In this document: positions 33,479-42,584 of the stretch, in pieces
How the letters are laid out: the number at the start of each line of letters is the position of its first letter
Numbering within the stretch: the stretch's first letter is position 1
Source of the DNA: Lachnospiraceae bacterium
Lineage (GTDB): Bacteria; Bacillota; Clostridia; Lachnospirales; Lachnospiraceae
Assembly: GCA_017461725.1 (NCBI GenBank)
Contig: JAFTXG010000015.1
Coordinates: 62,001-126,000 of the forward strand
Direction of reading: 5' to 3'
Length of the DNA: 64,000 bases
The notes under the pieces: model-generated
Told to the model about the DNA's origin: nothing
The model's input: only the letters and a program-made list of their open reading frames with translations
The model's database searches: none
Position numbers and translations under genes: made by a program

Positions 33479-35166
33479 GTGCTTACCTCCTTATCGGTAT
33501 CGTTCAGTGTATAATTCACCTTCATGGTGTAGAAGGGCGAGAACAGTGTTCCGTCCGCGATCTCTGTGCTATCCGCCGCTGTCAAGGCGCTGAGGACAAC
33601 CTCCGTGGTGATCTGAGGGATGGATACACTCACCTCTCTGCCGCCTTCTGTCACCAGATTGCGGTCGGCGTACTGATAATCGAAGCTCTCCCCGTCACCG
33701 GCTGTCAGCCTGATTCCCTTCATTTTCTCCGGATACTCGGTGAATCCATAGCAGCCCTTCACATACTCGGTCAGCTTAAGTTCCCCTTTCGCATCCGTTC
33801 TCTCCAGCACGTTTCTGGTGATGATGATCTGACCGCCCCGCTTAAAGGTGTAAACCGTCTGAAGCTTCACGCCAAAGTCGTCTCCGAAAACCATTTCTAC
33901 CGGAGCAAGGCAAAGTTCCACATCCTCGCCGACTCTGTTCACCTTCTGCACCTTGGACGGATATTCGCACATATCCTTCTTTTCCCCGCCATGCTCCACC
34001 AGCAGGGTGGTGCGGCTTCCGTCCACATAGTGATTTTTAAACCCGGAACGGTACTGGGACTGGATAATATAAGGGTAGGAATTCATCACAAGGGACTCCG
34101 AATCTACGCCGGTAAAGGACTCATATTTTCCCGCATAGGGGCGCAGATCTCCGATGGAGCCTCCCTGGAAGGTATCCACCAGTACGCGGTAATCCGGGTT
34201 GGTGATCCAGAAATAATGCTTGCCGGAGCCGTAAAGAATATCCTTTCCAACCGCCACATCCGCTTTTCCGATGGGAACCGTTTTCTTGTAATACTCCGCA
34301 AACTCGCTCATATACATATCCACCACTTCGCCCTCGTCGCGAAGCTTACGCATATACTGAAGCGTTTCCAGATAAAGCGCCTGAGTCACCTCATCGGGAT
34401 CGATGATATTGATATTGTGGTGGAGCCAGCCGGAACCCACATGGATCTGATAGTAGGAAAAGCCGTCGTTGAAATCTCCCTGCATCCGGTACTGATCCGC
34501 CAGATTAAAATCGTACTCATGGATCATCCCTTCATTTGCCAGACCGCGCTGCACATTGGCCGGATGGCTGGCAAAGAAGTCATTTCTTCCCTCATAGCCC
34601 AGCACCAGATCACGGCTCAAGTGGGGAACTGCCACCACGCCTGCCCAGTCCTCCTCATTTTCCGCGGGCCGGATTGACTGGGTTTTGGACGGATACCAGG
34701 GATTCCAGCTCATTCCCTCGGAGAACAGATACCAGGAATTGTTGCAGCCGTGGAATACCTTCACACCCTCCTCAAAGCAGCCTGCCACGCAGATGGTCAC
34801 CTCCGGGCAGTACTCCTTGATCATCCGGATCAGCTGCGCATCCAGCACATAGTTGGACACCGCCCTGGGCGCACATCCGAATACCTCTTTATATTTGTCG
34901 ATGGAATACTCCACTACCTTTTGCTTATCCGCATCACTTAACAGCCATACCTGAGTGTCCGGCATCCCGGGAAGGGCAGACAGCCAGATGCCCACCTCAT
35001 CTCCGTACTCCGCCTGATCGGCTTTTACCATATCGATCACCTGCTGATTATCCAACAGCCCGGTACCGACGTACACCGTCGTCTTCAATTTCAGATCATG
35101 GGCACACTTTTGCTGGAACCGATAGGTATCGGACAGTGCCGCCCTGTGGACCAAATTTAAAATCAT
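33448..35166 (-). CDS. Uncharacterised 572-residue protein of a glycan operon
   Basis: I do not recognise a named family. The N-terminal 300 residues read like a distorted (beta/alpha) barrel of the polysaccharide-deacetylase type: LKTTVYVGTG, GDEVGIWLS, ICVAGCFEEG and GSGWLHHNINIID hold candidate active-site residues. Residues about 320-572 look beta-rich, like a sugar-enzyme C-terminal sandwich. There is no signal peptide. It lies between the sugar-binding protein and the zinc-ribbon and fucosidase genes in one operon, so a cytoplasmic glycoside hydrolase, lyase or deacetylase is plausible. GAGGAG is 10 bp upstream of the start. Confidence 0.7.
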   Translation of the reverse strand: MILNLVHRAALSDTYRFQQKCAHDLKLKTTVYVGTGLLDNQQVIDMVKADQAEYGDEVGIWLSALPGMPDTQVWLLSDADKQKVVEYSIDKYKEVFGCAPRAVSNYVLDAQLIRMIKEYCPEVTICVAGCFEEGVKVFHGCNNSWYLFSEGMSWNPWYPSKTQSIRPAENEEDWAGVVAVPHLSRDLVLGYEGRNDFFASHPANVQRGLANEGMIHEYDFNLADQYRMQGDFNDGFSYYQIHVGSGWLHHNINIIDPDEVTQALYLETLQYMRKLRDEGEVVDMYMSEFAEYYKKTVPIGKADVAVGKDILYGSGKHYFWITNPDYRVLVDTFQGGSIGDLRPYAGKYESFTGVDSESLVMNSYPYIIQSQYRSGFKNHYVDGSRTTLLVEHGGEKKDMCEYPSKVQKVNRVGEDVELCLAPVEMVFGDDFGVKLQTVYTFKRGGQIIITRNVLERTDAKGELKLTEYVKGCYGFTEYPEKMKGIRLTAGDGESFDYQYADRNLVTEGGREVSVSIPQITTEVVLSALTAADSTEIADGTLFSPFYTMKVNYTLNDTDKEVSTCLQIRKMTE

Positions 35167-35201
35167 CTTTTCTTATCTCCTCTTCATCAGCCATGTTGAC
35201 G

Positions 35202-35260
35202 AAAAGAGTCCCTCGTGAATAAATCAAGAATGCGTTTCTCGGGGTTATTCACGGGGACTC
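35202..35260 (-). terminator. Long hairpin after the sugar-binding-protein gene (attenuator)
   Basis: GAGTCCC-T-CGTGAATAA (35206-35222) pairs with TTATTCACGGGGACTC (35245-35260), 16 bp with one bulge; on the minus strand TTTT follows. It lies between the highly expressed binding-protein gene and the enzyme genes, where such hairpins usually trim expression of the downstream part and protect the upstream mRNA. Confidence 0.6.
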
Positions 35261-35312
35261 CTTCATTTATCACTCGGAACTGAAAGCTATTAACAGTCCC
35301 TTTCAATCAGTT

Positions 35313-36884
35313 TTATTTGCTCGCAAGAAACGCATCGATCTGTGCCTGCTTGTCAGCGATAACGGTATCTACGCCTGCTGCCTCAAGCTTATCAATGAAC
35401 TCCTCATAGTACTTCATGGTGTCTTCACCGTACGCACCTGCCATAAAGATCTTGTGGTACTCGTTAACCACTGCCTGGCAGTTTGTGATCTCGGTAGGGC
35501 ACTTGCTGGTATCATAGTTGAAGCCCAGCAGGGAAGAAGGAACTGCGTTTGCATTCCACTCCTCGGTTCTCTCCCAGCGGTCCAGATCCGCGTAGGAGGA
35601 AGGAATCATACCGGAGAAGGTACAGCCCATCTTGTAGCTAACGCCGGTGTATGCGGCGCCTTTAATCTTGGTGTAGCGTCCAAGATCATCCACGGTGTAG
35701 TGCTTGTCCTTGATACCCAGCTTCATCAGGTCAACGAGTTCTCCGTTAAAGTACATCTCCTGGATCGCAAGCAGTGCTCTCTCAGGGTTCTTGGAGGTAG
35801 CGGATACAGCGGTCATGGTAGCGGTTACACTGTCGGTGGTCAGCAGACTGATACCGGGACGGATAAGCACAACGCCTTCCCAATCCACCTTGGTGTTCTG
35901 CTGCTCTACCTCATCGGACATACCCAGGTTCTCGAAGCAAGCAATCTGGTTGCTCACCGGATAGGTGGTGCTGGAGGTCAGGATATCGGAAGGAATACAT
36001 CCTGCCACATACAGCTTAGCCTTAGCCTGGATGATCTCCTTGTACTCATCGGTCAGGAACTGGTTAAATACGGTGGGGTGCTCCTCGGTACCGTTTGCAA
36101 GACCGGGGATCTGCTGTCCGCCGATAAACTCCCAGCCAACGGTCTGGCAGTAGTCGTACATCCAGTCCTTAGCACCACTTGCCTGACAATCCCACTTGTT
36201 TCCCTTAGCCGCCTCGCCCTCGCTTACGCGGATGATGTAGTCAGCCAGATCGCCAAGGCTGTCAACGGATTTTCCGTCGTACTCCTCATAGTACTTTGCA
36301 TTGTACAGATAACCTGCGGAACGTGCCCACTGCTGGGTGTTGGGGATACCGTAGATGCGTCCGTTGATACGGCATGCATCCCACGCCTCCTCGGGGATTG
36401 CTGCCCAGAGCTCGGGGGTAACGGTCTGCAGCATGTCGGTGATATCCAGGAAACCGCCCTGTGCCACACAGTCAGAGTAGAGCAGAGACCAGTTATCGGT
36501 GTAACAGATATCGAACTCCTCCTGAGTTCCGATCATCAGGTTCATGTTGGTCTTGTAATCGTTGTTGCTGCCCAGGAAGTTAAACTCCACGTCTGCATTG
36601 ATCTTATCATTGAAGATCTTGTTCGCCTCCGCGAAAACCTCTTCCATGTCATCACTGGTCTTGATGGAAATATACCAGCTCAGGTCAACGTGCTTGGAGG
36701 TGTCCACTGCGGGTGCCTCGGTAGGTGCATCAGTGGGTGCATCGGTTGCTCCTGCAGCGGGAGCGTCGGTTGCCTTGGGCGCGTCGGTGGGTGCCTCAGT
36801 AGGCTGGGTCTTCTCGCCACAGCCGGCCAGACTGAACATCATCACCAGAGCCAAAAGCAGTGCCATGATTCTCTTACTTCTCAT
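35313..36884 (-). CDS. ABC transporter extracellular sugar-binding lipoprotein
   Basis: A 523-residue solute-binding protein (LplA/YtcQ type). A lipoprotein signal ends in LAGC (cysteine 22), then a Thr/Asp/Ala/Pro-rich linker with repeated TDAP units (about residues 28-62) spaces it from the membrane. The mature part is a family 1 extracellular binding fold for oligosaccharides. AGGAG precedes the ATG. It captures the sugar for the two permeases encoded upstream. No ATPase is encoded here, as is usual for this class, which shares a common MsmX-type ATPase. Linkage to a fucosidase suggests a host-glycan oligosaccharide. Confidence 0.9.
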   Translation of the reverse strand: MRSKRIMALLLALVMMFSLAGCGEKTQPTEAPTDAPKATDAPAAGATDAPTDAPTEAPAVDTSKHVDLSWYISIKTSDDMEEVFAEANKIFNDKINADVEFNFLGSNNDYKTNMNLMIGTQEEFDICYTDNWSLLYSDCVAQGGFLDITDMLQTVTPELWAAIPEEAWDACRINGRIYGIPNTQQWARSAGYLYNAKYYEEYDGKSVDSLGDLADYIIRVSEGEAAKGNKWDCQASGAKDWMYDYCQTVGWEFIGGQQIPGLANGTEEHPTVFNQFLTDEYKEIIQAKAKLYVAGCIPSDILTSSTTYPVSNQIACFENLGMSDEVEQQNTKVDWEGVVLIRPGISLLTTDSVTATMTAVSATSKNPERALLAIQEMYFNGELVDLMKLGIKDKHYTVDDLGRYTKIKGAAYTGVSYKMGCTFSGMIPSSYADLDRWERTEEWNANAVPSSLLGFNYDTSKCPTEITNCQAVVNEYHKIFMAGAYGEDTMKYYEEFIDKLEAAGVDTVIADKQAQIDAFLASK

Positions 36885-36971
36885 TTTTCATTTCTCCTTT
36901 TCTTTTTTGTTGGATTATTTTAGCGGCATTCGCCGTAAAATTCATAAGCCGTTCGACTTCTCAAGCCACAA

Positions 36972-37874
36972 TCAACCCTTCACGCCGCCGGAAACCATAC
37001 CCTTGGAAAAATATTTCTGCAGGCGGGTGAACACCAGCAAAAGCGGAACGGTGGCCACCACCATCAGGGCATAGATAATCGTGTCGGAAGGAATATCATT
37101 CGGATCAATCATCAATCCTCCCGATGTACTGGGATCAAGCAGCGCCTGTTTCATCTCGGTGACTACATCCACAATATTCTGCAGAATCATAGTGATGGGG
37201 TGCTTGTCGGGCTTAATCAGGTACAGCTGAGGAGAAGTAGTATTGTTCCAGTACGCCAGAATACTCCGCAATGCCAGGGTGGCCAGTGCCGGTTTGGAGA
37301 GGGGCATCACGATGGTCAGCAGCGTGCGGAAGTCACTGGCGCCGTCGATTTTCGCCGACTCCTGCAAGGACATGGGAACATCCTGCAGCAGCACTCTCAG
37401 CATAAATACGTTGAAGGAGCCGCACATGGCCGGAACCATAACCGACAGATAATTGTTCTTCCATCCCAGATACTTGACGATCAGCAGATAGTTCGCCACC
37501 ATACCGCCGCTGAACAGCATCGGAATAAATACCAACACATTAAAGAACTTCTTGTAGGCAAAGTCCGGTCTGGAGAGCGGATAGGCCATCAACAGGGTGA
37601 GGAGCACATTTCCGATGGTACCTCCCACCGTAATAATGATGGAGTTTTTGTATCCGTTCAGCAGCTGTGCCGGTGCCTGAAACAGATATTTGTAGGCATC
37701 CCATGACCAGCTTTCCGGAATCAGGCTGTATCCGATGTTCGCCAGACTCTTCTGATCGGTCAGGGAGATGATGACGGTAAACACCATCGGGAATATGGTC
37801 AAGATCACAAACGTGAGCAAAACCGCGTGCACAATGATCTTCATCAATATTTCGTCTTTACTTTTTCGCTTCAT
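36972..37874 (-). CDS. Carbohydrate ABC transporter permease (LplC/YtcP type)
   Basis: A 300-residue inner-membrane permease with six predicted segments and the EAA loop ESAKIDGASDFRTLLTIVMPLSKPALATLAL, which contacts the ATPase. The C-terminus ends with QKYFSKGMVSGGVKG, a hallmark of this subgroup. It pairs with the permease encoded 15 bp upstream. GGAGG is about 10 bp before the ATG. Confidence 0.9.
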   Translation of the reverse strand: MKRKSKDEILMKIIVHAVLLTFVILTIFPMVFTVIISLTDQKSLANIGYSLIPESWSWDAYKYLFQAPAQLLNGYKNSIIITVGGTIGNVLLTLLMAYPLSRPDFAYKKFFNVLVFIPMLFSGGMVANYLLIVKYLGWKNNYLSVMVPAMCGSFNVFMLRVLLQDVPMSLQESAKIDGASDFRTLLTIVMPLSKPALATLALRSILAYWNNTTSPQLYLIKPDKHPITMILQNIVDVVTEMKQALLDPSTSGGLMIDPNDIPSDTIIYALMVVATVPLLLVFTRLQKYFSKGMVSGGVKG

Positions 37875-37889
37875 CGCCGCTGTCCCTCC

Positions 37890-38867
37890 TTAATACAGTG
37901 CATATTCTTTGTCCACTGACCTTGCGATCTTGTTGGTGACCACAATCAGGATCAGGCCGACCACATTCTGGAACAGGGTTACCGCTGAAGTGACGGAGAA
38001 GTTAGCTCCGGTAGTCAACGACCGGAACACATATGTATCGATAACATCCGTCCACTCATACAGCTGTTTTGCGTCACGGGTTACATAGTAGAACAGGCCC
38101 AGACCCGAGTTCAGAATATCGCCTACATTCATGATCGTCAGCACACAGGCCATCGGCATCAGCGTGGGAATGGAGATATGACGGATCCGCTGGAATTTGT
38201 TTGCTCCATCAATCTCAGCAGCCTCAAACAGGGCAGAATCGATGGACATCAGCGAACTGTAATATATCAAGCTTCCGTAGCCTACGCCCTTCCAGAGATT
38301 GACGATGGGCAGGATGATCAGCCAGGCCTTCGGCTCCGCGTAGAAGTTAATTTCCTTCCCCCAAATATTTTCGATCAGCTGGGTCAGCAGACCTCCGTTG
38401 GAGGTGAGGAGAGGCGTCAGCATCAGACCAACCAGTACCATGGAAAAGAAATAAGGGACGAACAGTACCGTCTGATAAACCTTCAGCGCGATCCGGTTTG
38501 AGATCTCATACAGCAGCAGCGCCACCACCACATTAGTCACCAGGCTGGTCACAATATTAACCACATTAAAGGTGAGAGTATTGCGCATTACCCGCCAGGC
38601 ATCGTTGGATTTGAAGAAGAACTCAAAGTTCTTCAGTCCCACCCAATCACTTCCGAAAATACCGTCCACTGCTCTGAAATTTTTGAACGCAATGATAATA
38701 CCGATCATCGGCAGGTAGGAAAAAATGATAATCTTGATCGCCGGCAGAATACACATAGCCAACAACCCCTTATTTCTACGGAACTTAACCTTTTCCCTCC
38801 GAAGCTTTTCCGCCATTCCGGATTTTTTTCGCCGATCTGCTTTCACAATCGCCTTCGTCTCATCCAT
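37890..38867 (-). CDS. Carbohydrate ABC transporter permease (LplB/YtcP partner type)
   Basis: A 325-residue inner-membrane permease: a basic cytoplasmic N-terminus, six predicted segments, the YLPMIGIIIAFKNF motif of the LplB group and the EAA loop FEAAEIDGANKFQRIRHISIP. It forms the heterodimeric channel with the second permease. Its start overlaps the end of the isomerase gene by 8 bp, showing a single transcript. Confidence 0.9.
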   Translation of the reverse strand: MDETKAIVKADRRKKSGMAEKLRREKVKFRRNKGLLAMCILPAIKIIIFSYLPMIGIIIAFKNFRAVDGIFGSDWVGLKNFEFFFKSNDAWRVMRNTLTFNVVNIVTSLVTNVVVALLLYEISNRIALKVYQTVLFVPYFFSMVLVGLMLTPLLTSNGGLLTQLIENIWGKEINFYAEPKAWLIILPIVNLWKGVGYGSLIYYSSLMSIDSALFEAAEIDGANKFQRIRHISIPTLMPMACVLTIMNVGDILNSGLGLFYYVTRDAKQLYEWTDVIDTYVFRSLTTGANFSVTSAVTLFQNVVGLILIVVTNKIARSVDKEYALY

Positions 38868-39801
38868 CGACTGTTTCCCCCTTCGTGTTATATCGTTTCT
38901 TCAAAAAATGCTTCATGACCTTGACGGCAAACGCAGCAGAGTCCTGCATCATATCCCCGCCAAACCATTTAAGCGAAAGTTCCATATTGTAATATCCGCT
39001 GTATCCGACCTCATCCAGAGCATCAAACACATCGTTCCAATCGATGGTTCCGGTCATGGGGATCTTGTGCTGATCCGTGTATGTATCATTGTCATGAAGG
39101 TGAAGCGTGCTGATACTGCCGCCCAGCATCCGGATCACATCGGCCGGTGACGGATTTGCATTGTAACGGCTGGCCAGATTGGAATGACCGGTGTCCACAC
39201 AGATCGTGAAGTACTTTCTAAAATCCTCCACCGCACAGATCCGGTTAAAGGTTTTGATAAACTCATCGATATTCCCGAAAAAATCGCAGACACCATAGCG
39301 GGCTGCATTGCCAAAGGTCTCTGTCGCGACCTTCACATCATATTCCCTGGCATAGGGAAGCACCTGAGTAAACAGTCGGAAATTAAGCTCGCGCATGAGC
39401 TGCGGATCACAGTCCGGACCCATATGTATCGTGGTGACCCCATGAAGCACACAGACGGGTGCTCCGAGTATTTTCGTCGCAAGCAGATCCCTGCGGATGT
39501 TTTCTACCAGTGCGGTATCCTCTTCCTCGATCTGTTTGAACCCTTCCAGATGCCCGTGTGTCATGCATATGACGATACCCAGCTCGTCTGCTCTGTTTTT
39601 AATTCCCGCAAAATAATTAGCGATCTCATCATCTGATCTGCTATACACCGATTCGGGGTTTCTGACATCAAAACGTTTGCCGGTCAGGCAGAAGTCCACT
39701 GCATCTACGCCGACTTCCTTAGCAATTTCCAACGCTTTGATATCCCCATAAACGCCCTGAAACGGAAACAGTGATAAACTTACCCTTCTCCCTTGCATCA
39801 T
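38860..39801 (-). CDS. Sugar phosphate isomerase/epimerase (xylose-isomerase-like TIM barrel)
   Basis: A 313-residue AP-endonuclease-2/xylose-isomerase-fold protein. Candidate metal ligands are the Glu in VATETFGN, the Asp-His of CVDTGHSN, the His-His of LHLHDND and the Glu in YNMELS. Members isomerise or epimerise keto-sugars or act with Gfo/Idh/MocA enzymes. It is the first gene of the importer operon, 28 bp after the -10 box of the regulated promoter, with AAGGACGGAG before the ATG. The substrate is unknown but should derive from the imported sugar. Confidence 0.84.
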   Translation of the reverse strand: MMQGRRVSLSLFPFQGVYGDIKALEIAKEVGVDAVDFCLTGKRFDVRNPESVYSRSDDEIANYFAGIKNRADELGIVICMTHGHLEGFKQIEEEDTALVENIRRDLLATKILGAPVCVLHGVTTIHMGPDCDPQLMRELNFRLFTQVLPYAREYDVKVATETFGNAARYGVCDFFGNIDEFIKTFNRICAVEDFRKYFTICVDTGHSNLASRYNANPSPADVIRMLGGSISTLHLHDNDTYTDQHKIPMTGTIDWNDVFDALDEVGYSGYYNMELSLKWFGGDMMQDSAAFAVKVMKHFLKKRYNTKGETVDG

Positions 39802-39829
39802 GGCATCTCCGTCCTTTTTTTATAAAAAT

Positions 39830-39858
39830 ATTATATCTTTTGCACTAAATCGCCACAA
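39830..39858 (-). promoter_or_regulatory. Promoter of the sugar-importer operon
   Basis: Minus strand TTGTGG (39853-39858), 17 bp, TATAAT (39830-39835). A perfect -10 with a poor -35 is what an activator-dependent promoter looks like; the shared 24-bp element ends 7 bp upstream. Confidence 0.6.
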
Positions 39859-39865
39859 CGTAAGG

Positions 39866-39889
39866 GATTTCGGGTTTATTCCAGAATTT
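39866..39889 (-). promoter_or_regulatory. Shared 24-bp element, copy 1: candidate binding site for the response regulator
   Basis: Read on the plus strand it opens with GATTTCGG and closes with TTCCAGAATTT. It matches the element at 43769-43792 at 22 of 24 bases and lies 7 bp from the -35 box in both places. The likely ligand is the AraC-type response regulator encoded next door. Confidence 0.6.
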
Positions 39890-39896
39890 TCAGATT

Positions 39897-42584
39897 TTAC
39901 AACTCCTTCGGCAGCTTCATATACACATAGACACCCTTATTTTCTACGCTGTATATCCTGATTCCGCAGTGTTCCCCAAAGGTCAGTCTCAGTCTCGCAT
40001 GAACATTCTTTAATCCCTTGGATTTGCCCTCTGATTTTTTATTCTGAAGGCTCTCTCTCAGTTCGCTCAATTTTTCTTTTGATATCCCTGCTCCGTTATC
40101 CGACACACCGATGATGATCGAGTCCCCCCGCTCATATCCTCTCACAATGATCCGGCGATAATCATTTTTCATGTACTGTCCATGCTTAAGGCTGTTTTCA
40201 ATAATCGGCTGCAGCAAAAAGTGGACGGTACGACAGGACAGCATTTGCTCCGGTATGTCCCAGATCACTTCCAGCTTTTCTCCCAGCATGATTTGGTGGA
40301 TCTGCGTATATACTCTGGTATATTCGATTTCCTCGTTCAAGGTGATCAGCTGCTTGTCCTGACTGATTCCCTGGCGGAAGAATTTCCCCAACAGAAGAAC
40401 CAGTGTGCCGGCCCGCTCATCCTCCATGTCAATCAGCGCGTTGATCTGCTCCAGAATATTACATAAAAAGTGTGGAGTGATCTGTGCCTGAAATACCTTG
40501 AGCTCCAGTTCACGGGTAATAATTTCATGTTCATACAACTCATCGATCAGTGCATTGATCCGGTCCTTCATCCTGTCCACAGAAAAGATCAGCGCATCCA
40601 GCTCATCGCCCTTCTGCACAGACAGATCGATCTCCTCCCCGATCACCAGAGCATGATTCACCGCTGCCACCGAATCCAGAATATCCGAGCAGCAGCGTCT
40701 CTCCTCCACAATCGCCACCGAAATGCAGACCAGAGTCCATAGAAGGAGTATCCACATCAGTTCTGCCGTCTGGTCGTACATGGCCTCCTCTGAGACGATG
40801 ATAAATGCTCTGATCCCATACTGCGACAAATCGCCGGAATAGCGCATTCCCTTTTCCTCCATGTAGGCCTGTCCCAGATCAGTGCCCAAAACCTCCGTGC
40901 TGCTGGAGGCAAAAATCAGATTATCCTTATCCGCAAAGCAATACTCAATATCGCTGTTCATATTTTTCAATTTACCAAACAAGGCATCCTCATGGATCTG
41001 CAATGCCAGAAATCCGATGTCACCCACATACTCGCTGGATTTCATATATATCTTTCTGACCATGTAAAAACTGTACTGGTGGTTGTACTCGTTCCACACC
41101 GTTTTTTCGTTGTATTCGGTGGTTACCTTCAGATTACTTTTCCTCTGCTCCTCCATATTTGGCCAGGAAAGAACGAAATTCCCCCGGGCATCATAGTAAC
41201 TGATCTCACAATCCGGACTGATCTGCTGTATCCGCATCCCGATATCATAATAGAGCTGTTTTTTCGCCTCCTGATCCTCACTCCGCGCGTATCTGTACAT
41301 ATTTTCCAGGAGCGGCGTGTCTACCAGAACGGTTTTCAGCGTATTCATGTCATCGTACAGCTGATTCTCCACAATCTGATAGGTATAGTCGCTGAGGATC
41401 TGGGCATTTTGCTCGTACTCAGTCCGTATGGTGTGCTGACATTTGCTGTACACCACCATGGAGACGAGAATCATCGGCAAAATAATGATGACACCATAAT
41501 ACATCCACAGCTTCTGATTCATACTGAGCCGATTTGACAGTTCATTCCAGCGTTTTTCTCTCCGGTCACTCACGGCTTGCCGTTTTCTCTTTCCCAGAAA
41601 ACTGTCCATCTCTGATGTGACGGTCTCGATATTGTAACAGATCATCCTGGACAAAGACCCCATTAACAGTAATGCCAGAAAGAGCACTGCCACGATGGCA
41701 CATACCGCAAAGATAATCGTTTCGTTGAGCATATTTTGCAGGCGCTCTGTGGAAAGCAAATGCACGATCTCCCAATCGTACAGACGCAGTTCTGTGCTGG
41801 CCGCCAGGTACTTAATTCCATTGATATCTTTTTCATACCGATCATCTCCGGCCGACAGAACATCCTCCGGCAGGATTCCCTGGATATTTCCGCTGCAAAA
41901 CATGATCTCGCGTTCTTTATTGATCAGAATTAATGCATCATCCCCCCAGAGTACATACTCTTTCTCCCGGTTTAACCAGAAACAGATGCTGCCCAACCGC
42001 TCCCCTCTGTCGTCGAAAACAGGCAGGCAAACAGCAAACTCATCCCAGTCTGCCGTATCTTCACTGAACTGGGCCATGCTGAAAAAAACAATATCTTCCC
42101 CGACTTCAGTCAGGTATTCCATAAGGCGTTCATTTTGCTGGACTTCACTTTCCCCCACAACAACCAGACTGCCTGCCGGGTCTTCCACCATAAATACAAG
42201 TTCAGCGATGGAATTTGCCGACAGAAATAAGACGGTTTCTCTTTTTTCTTCCAGAAATGTCTGCGCATTCTTATATCGGATACTCCTGTATTCTTCATTT
42301 ACTTTTGAGGTGTCAAACCAGGATCTGCTGTCCTCCAGCGCCTTTACCACCTCCTCGTCCGCCATCAGATTTTCATATTCCCGGTAGATATTCTCCAGCT
42401 CCGCAGAAAGACACTGATTTGCATTGGTCAGGATATCCATATTCAATTGCTTCTGCAGTTCCATGTACCGCTCCGGAAAAATCCCCCCGATAATCACCAT
42501 CAGGCCCAGGGCATAGGCAAAAAGTATTGCCAACGATATCTTCAATACTTTACCTTTTATCGTATGTTCTCCTCGTTTAAACAT
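39897..42584 (-). CDS. YesM-type sensor histidine kinase with two tandem extracellular sensor modules
   Basis: An 895-residue membrane kinase, about 300 residues longer than usual. Numbered from the ATG: membrane segment 15-36, extracellular sensor about 37-285, segment 290-311, a short basic cytoplasmic stretch, segment 362-380, a second extracellular sensor about 381-605, segment 607-626, a HAMP-like linker, then the kinase. The phospho-acceptor is His705 in QAQITPHFLCNILEQ (usually QINPHFLYN), with N-box IIENSLKHG and G-box DNGAGIS. It overlaps the response regulator gene by 8 bp. ATG 42584 is preferred, though a GTG 12 bp upstream is possible. Confidence 0.85.
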   Translation of the reverse strand: MFKRGEHTIKGKVLKISLAILFAYALGLMVIIGGIFPERYMELQKQLNMDILTNANQCLSAELENIYREYENLMADEEVVKALEDSRSWFDTSKVNEEYRSIRYKNAQTFLEEKRETVLFLSANSIAELVFMVEDPAGSLVVVGESEVQQNERLMEYLTEVGEDIVFFSMAQFSEDTADWDEFAVCLPVFDDRGERLGSICFWLNREKEYVLWGDDALILINKEREIMFCSGNIQGILPEDVLSAGDDRYEKDINGIKYLAASTELRLYDWEIVHLLSTERLQNMLNETIIFAVCAIVAVLFLALLLMGSLSRMICYNIETVTSEMDSFLGKRKRQAVSDRREKRWNELSNRLSMNQKLWMYYGVIIILPMILVSMVVYSKCQHTIRTEYEQNAQILSDYTYQIVENQLYDDMNTLKTVLVDTPLLENMYRYARSEDQEAKKQLYYDIGMRIQQISPDCEISYYDARGNFVLSWPNMEEQRKSNLKVTTEYNEKTVWNEYNHQYSFYMVRKIYMKSSEYVGDIGFLALQIHEDALFGKLKNMNSDIEYCFADKDNLIFASSSTEVLGTDLGQAYMEEKGMRYSGDLSQYGIRAFIIVSEEAMYDQTAELMWILLLWTLVCISVAIVEERRCCSDILDSVAAVNHALVIGEEIDLSVQKGDELDALIFSVDRMKDRINALIDELYEHEIITRELELKVFQAQITPHFLCNILEQINALIDMEDERAGTLVLLLGKFFRQGISQDKQLITLNEEIEYTRVYTQIHQIMLGEKLEVIWDIPEQMLSCRTVHFLLQPIIENSLKHGQYMKNDYRRIIVRGYERGDSIIIGVSDNGAGISKEKLSELRESLQNKKSEGKSKGLKNVHARLRLTFGEHCGIRIYSVENKGVYVYMKLPKEL

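Noticed and set aside
36700-36830. Repeated TDAP/TEAP codons resembling a tandem repeat locus
   Set aside because: These encode the flexible linker behind the lipoprotein cysteine, common in such binding proteins of Clostridia.
35454-36923. Long open frame (489 codons) antisense to the sugar-binding-protein gene
   Set aside because: It mirrors a well-supported lipoprotein gene; its translation is rich in Val, Gly and His with no domain, and it has no ribosome binding site. The same applies to long antisense frames at 9727-11022, 13498-14748, 16814-18079 and 26564-27904.
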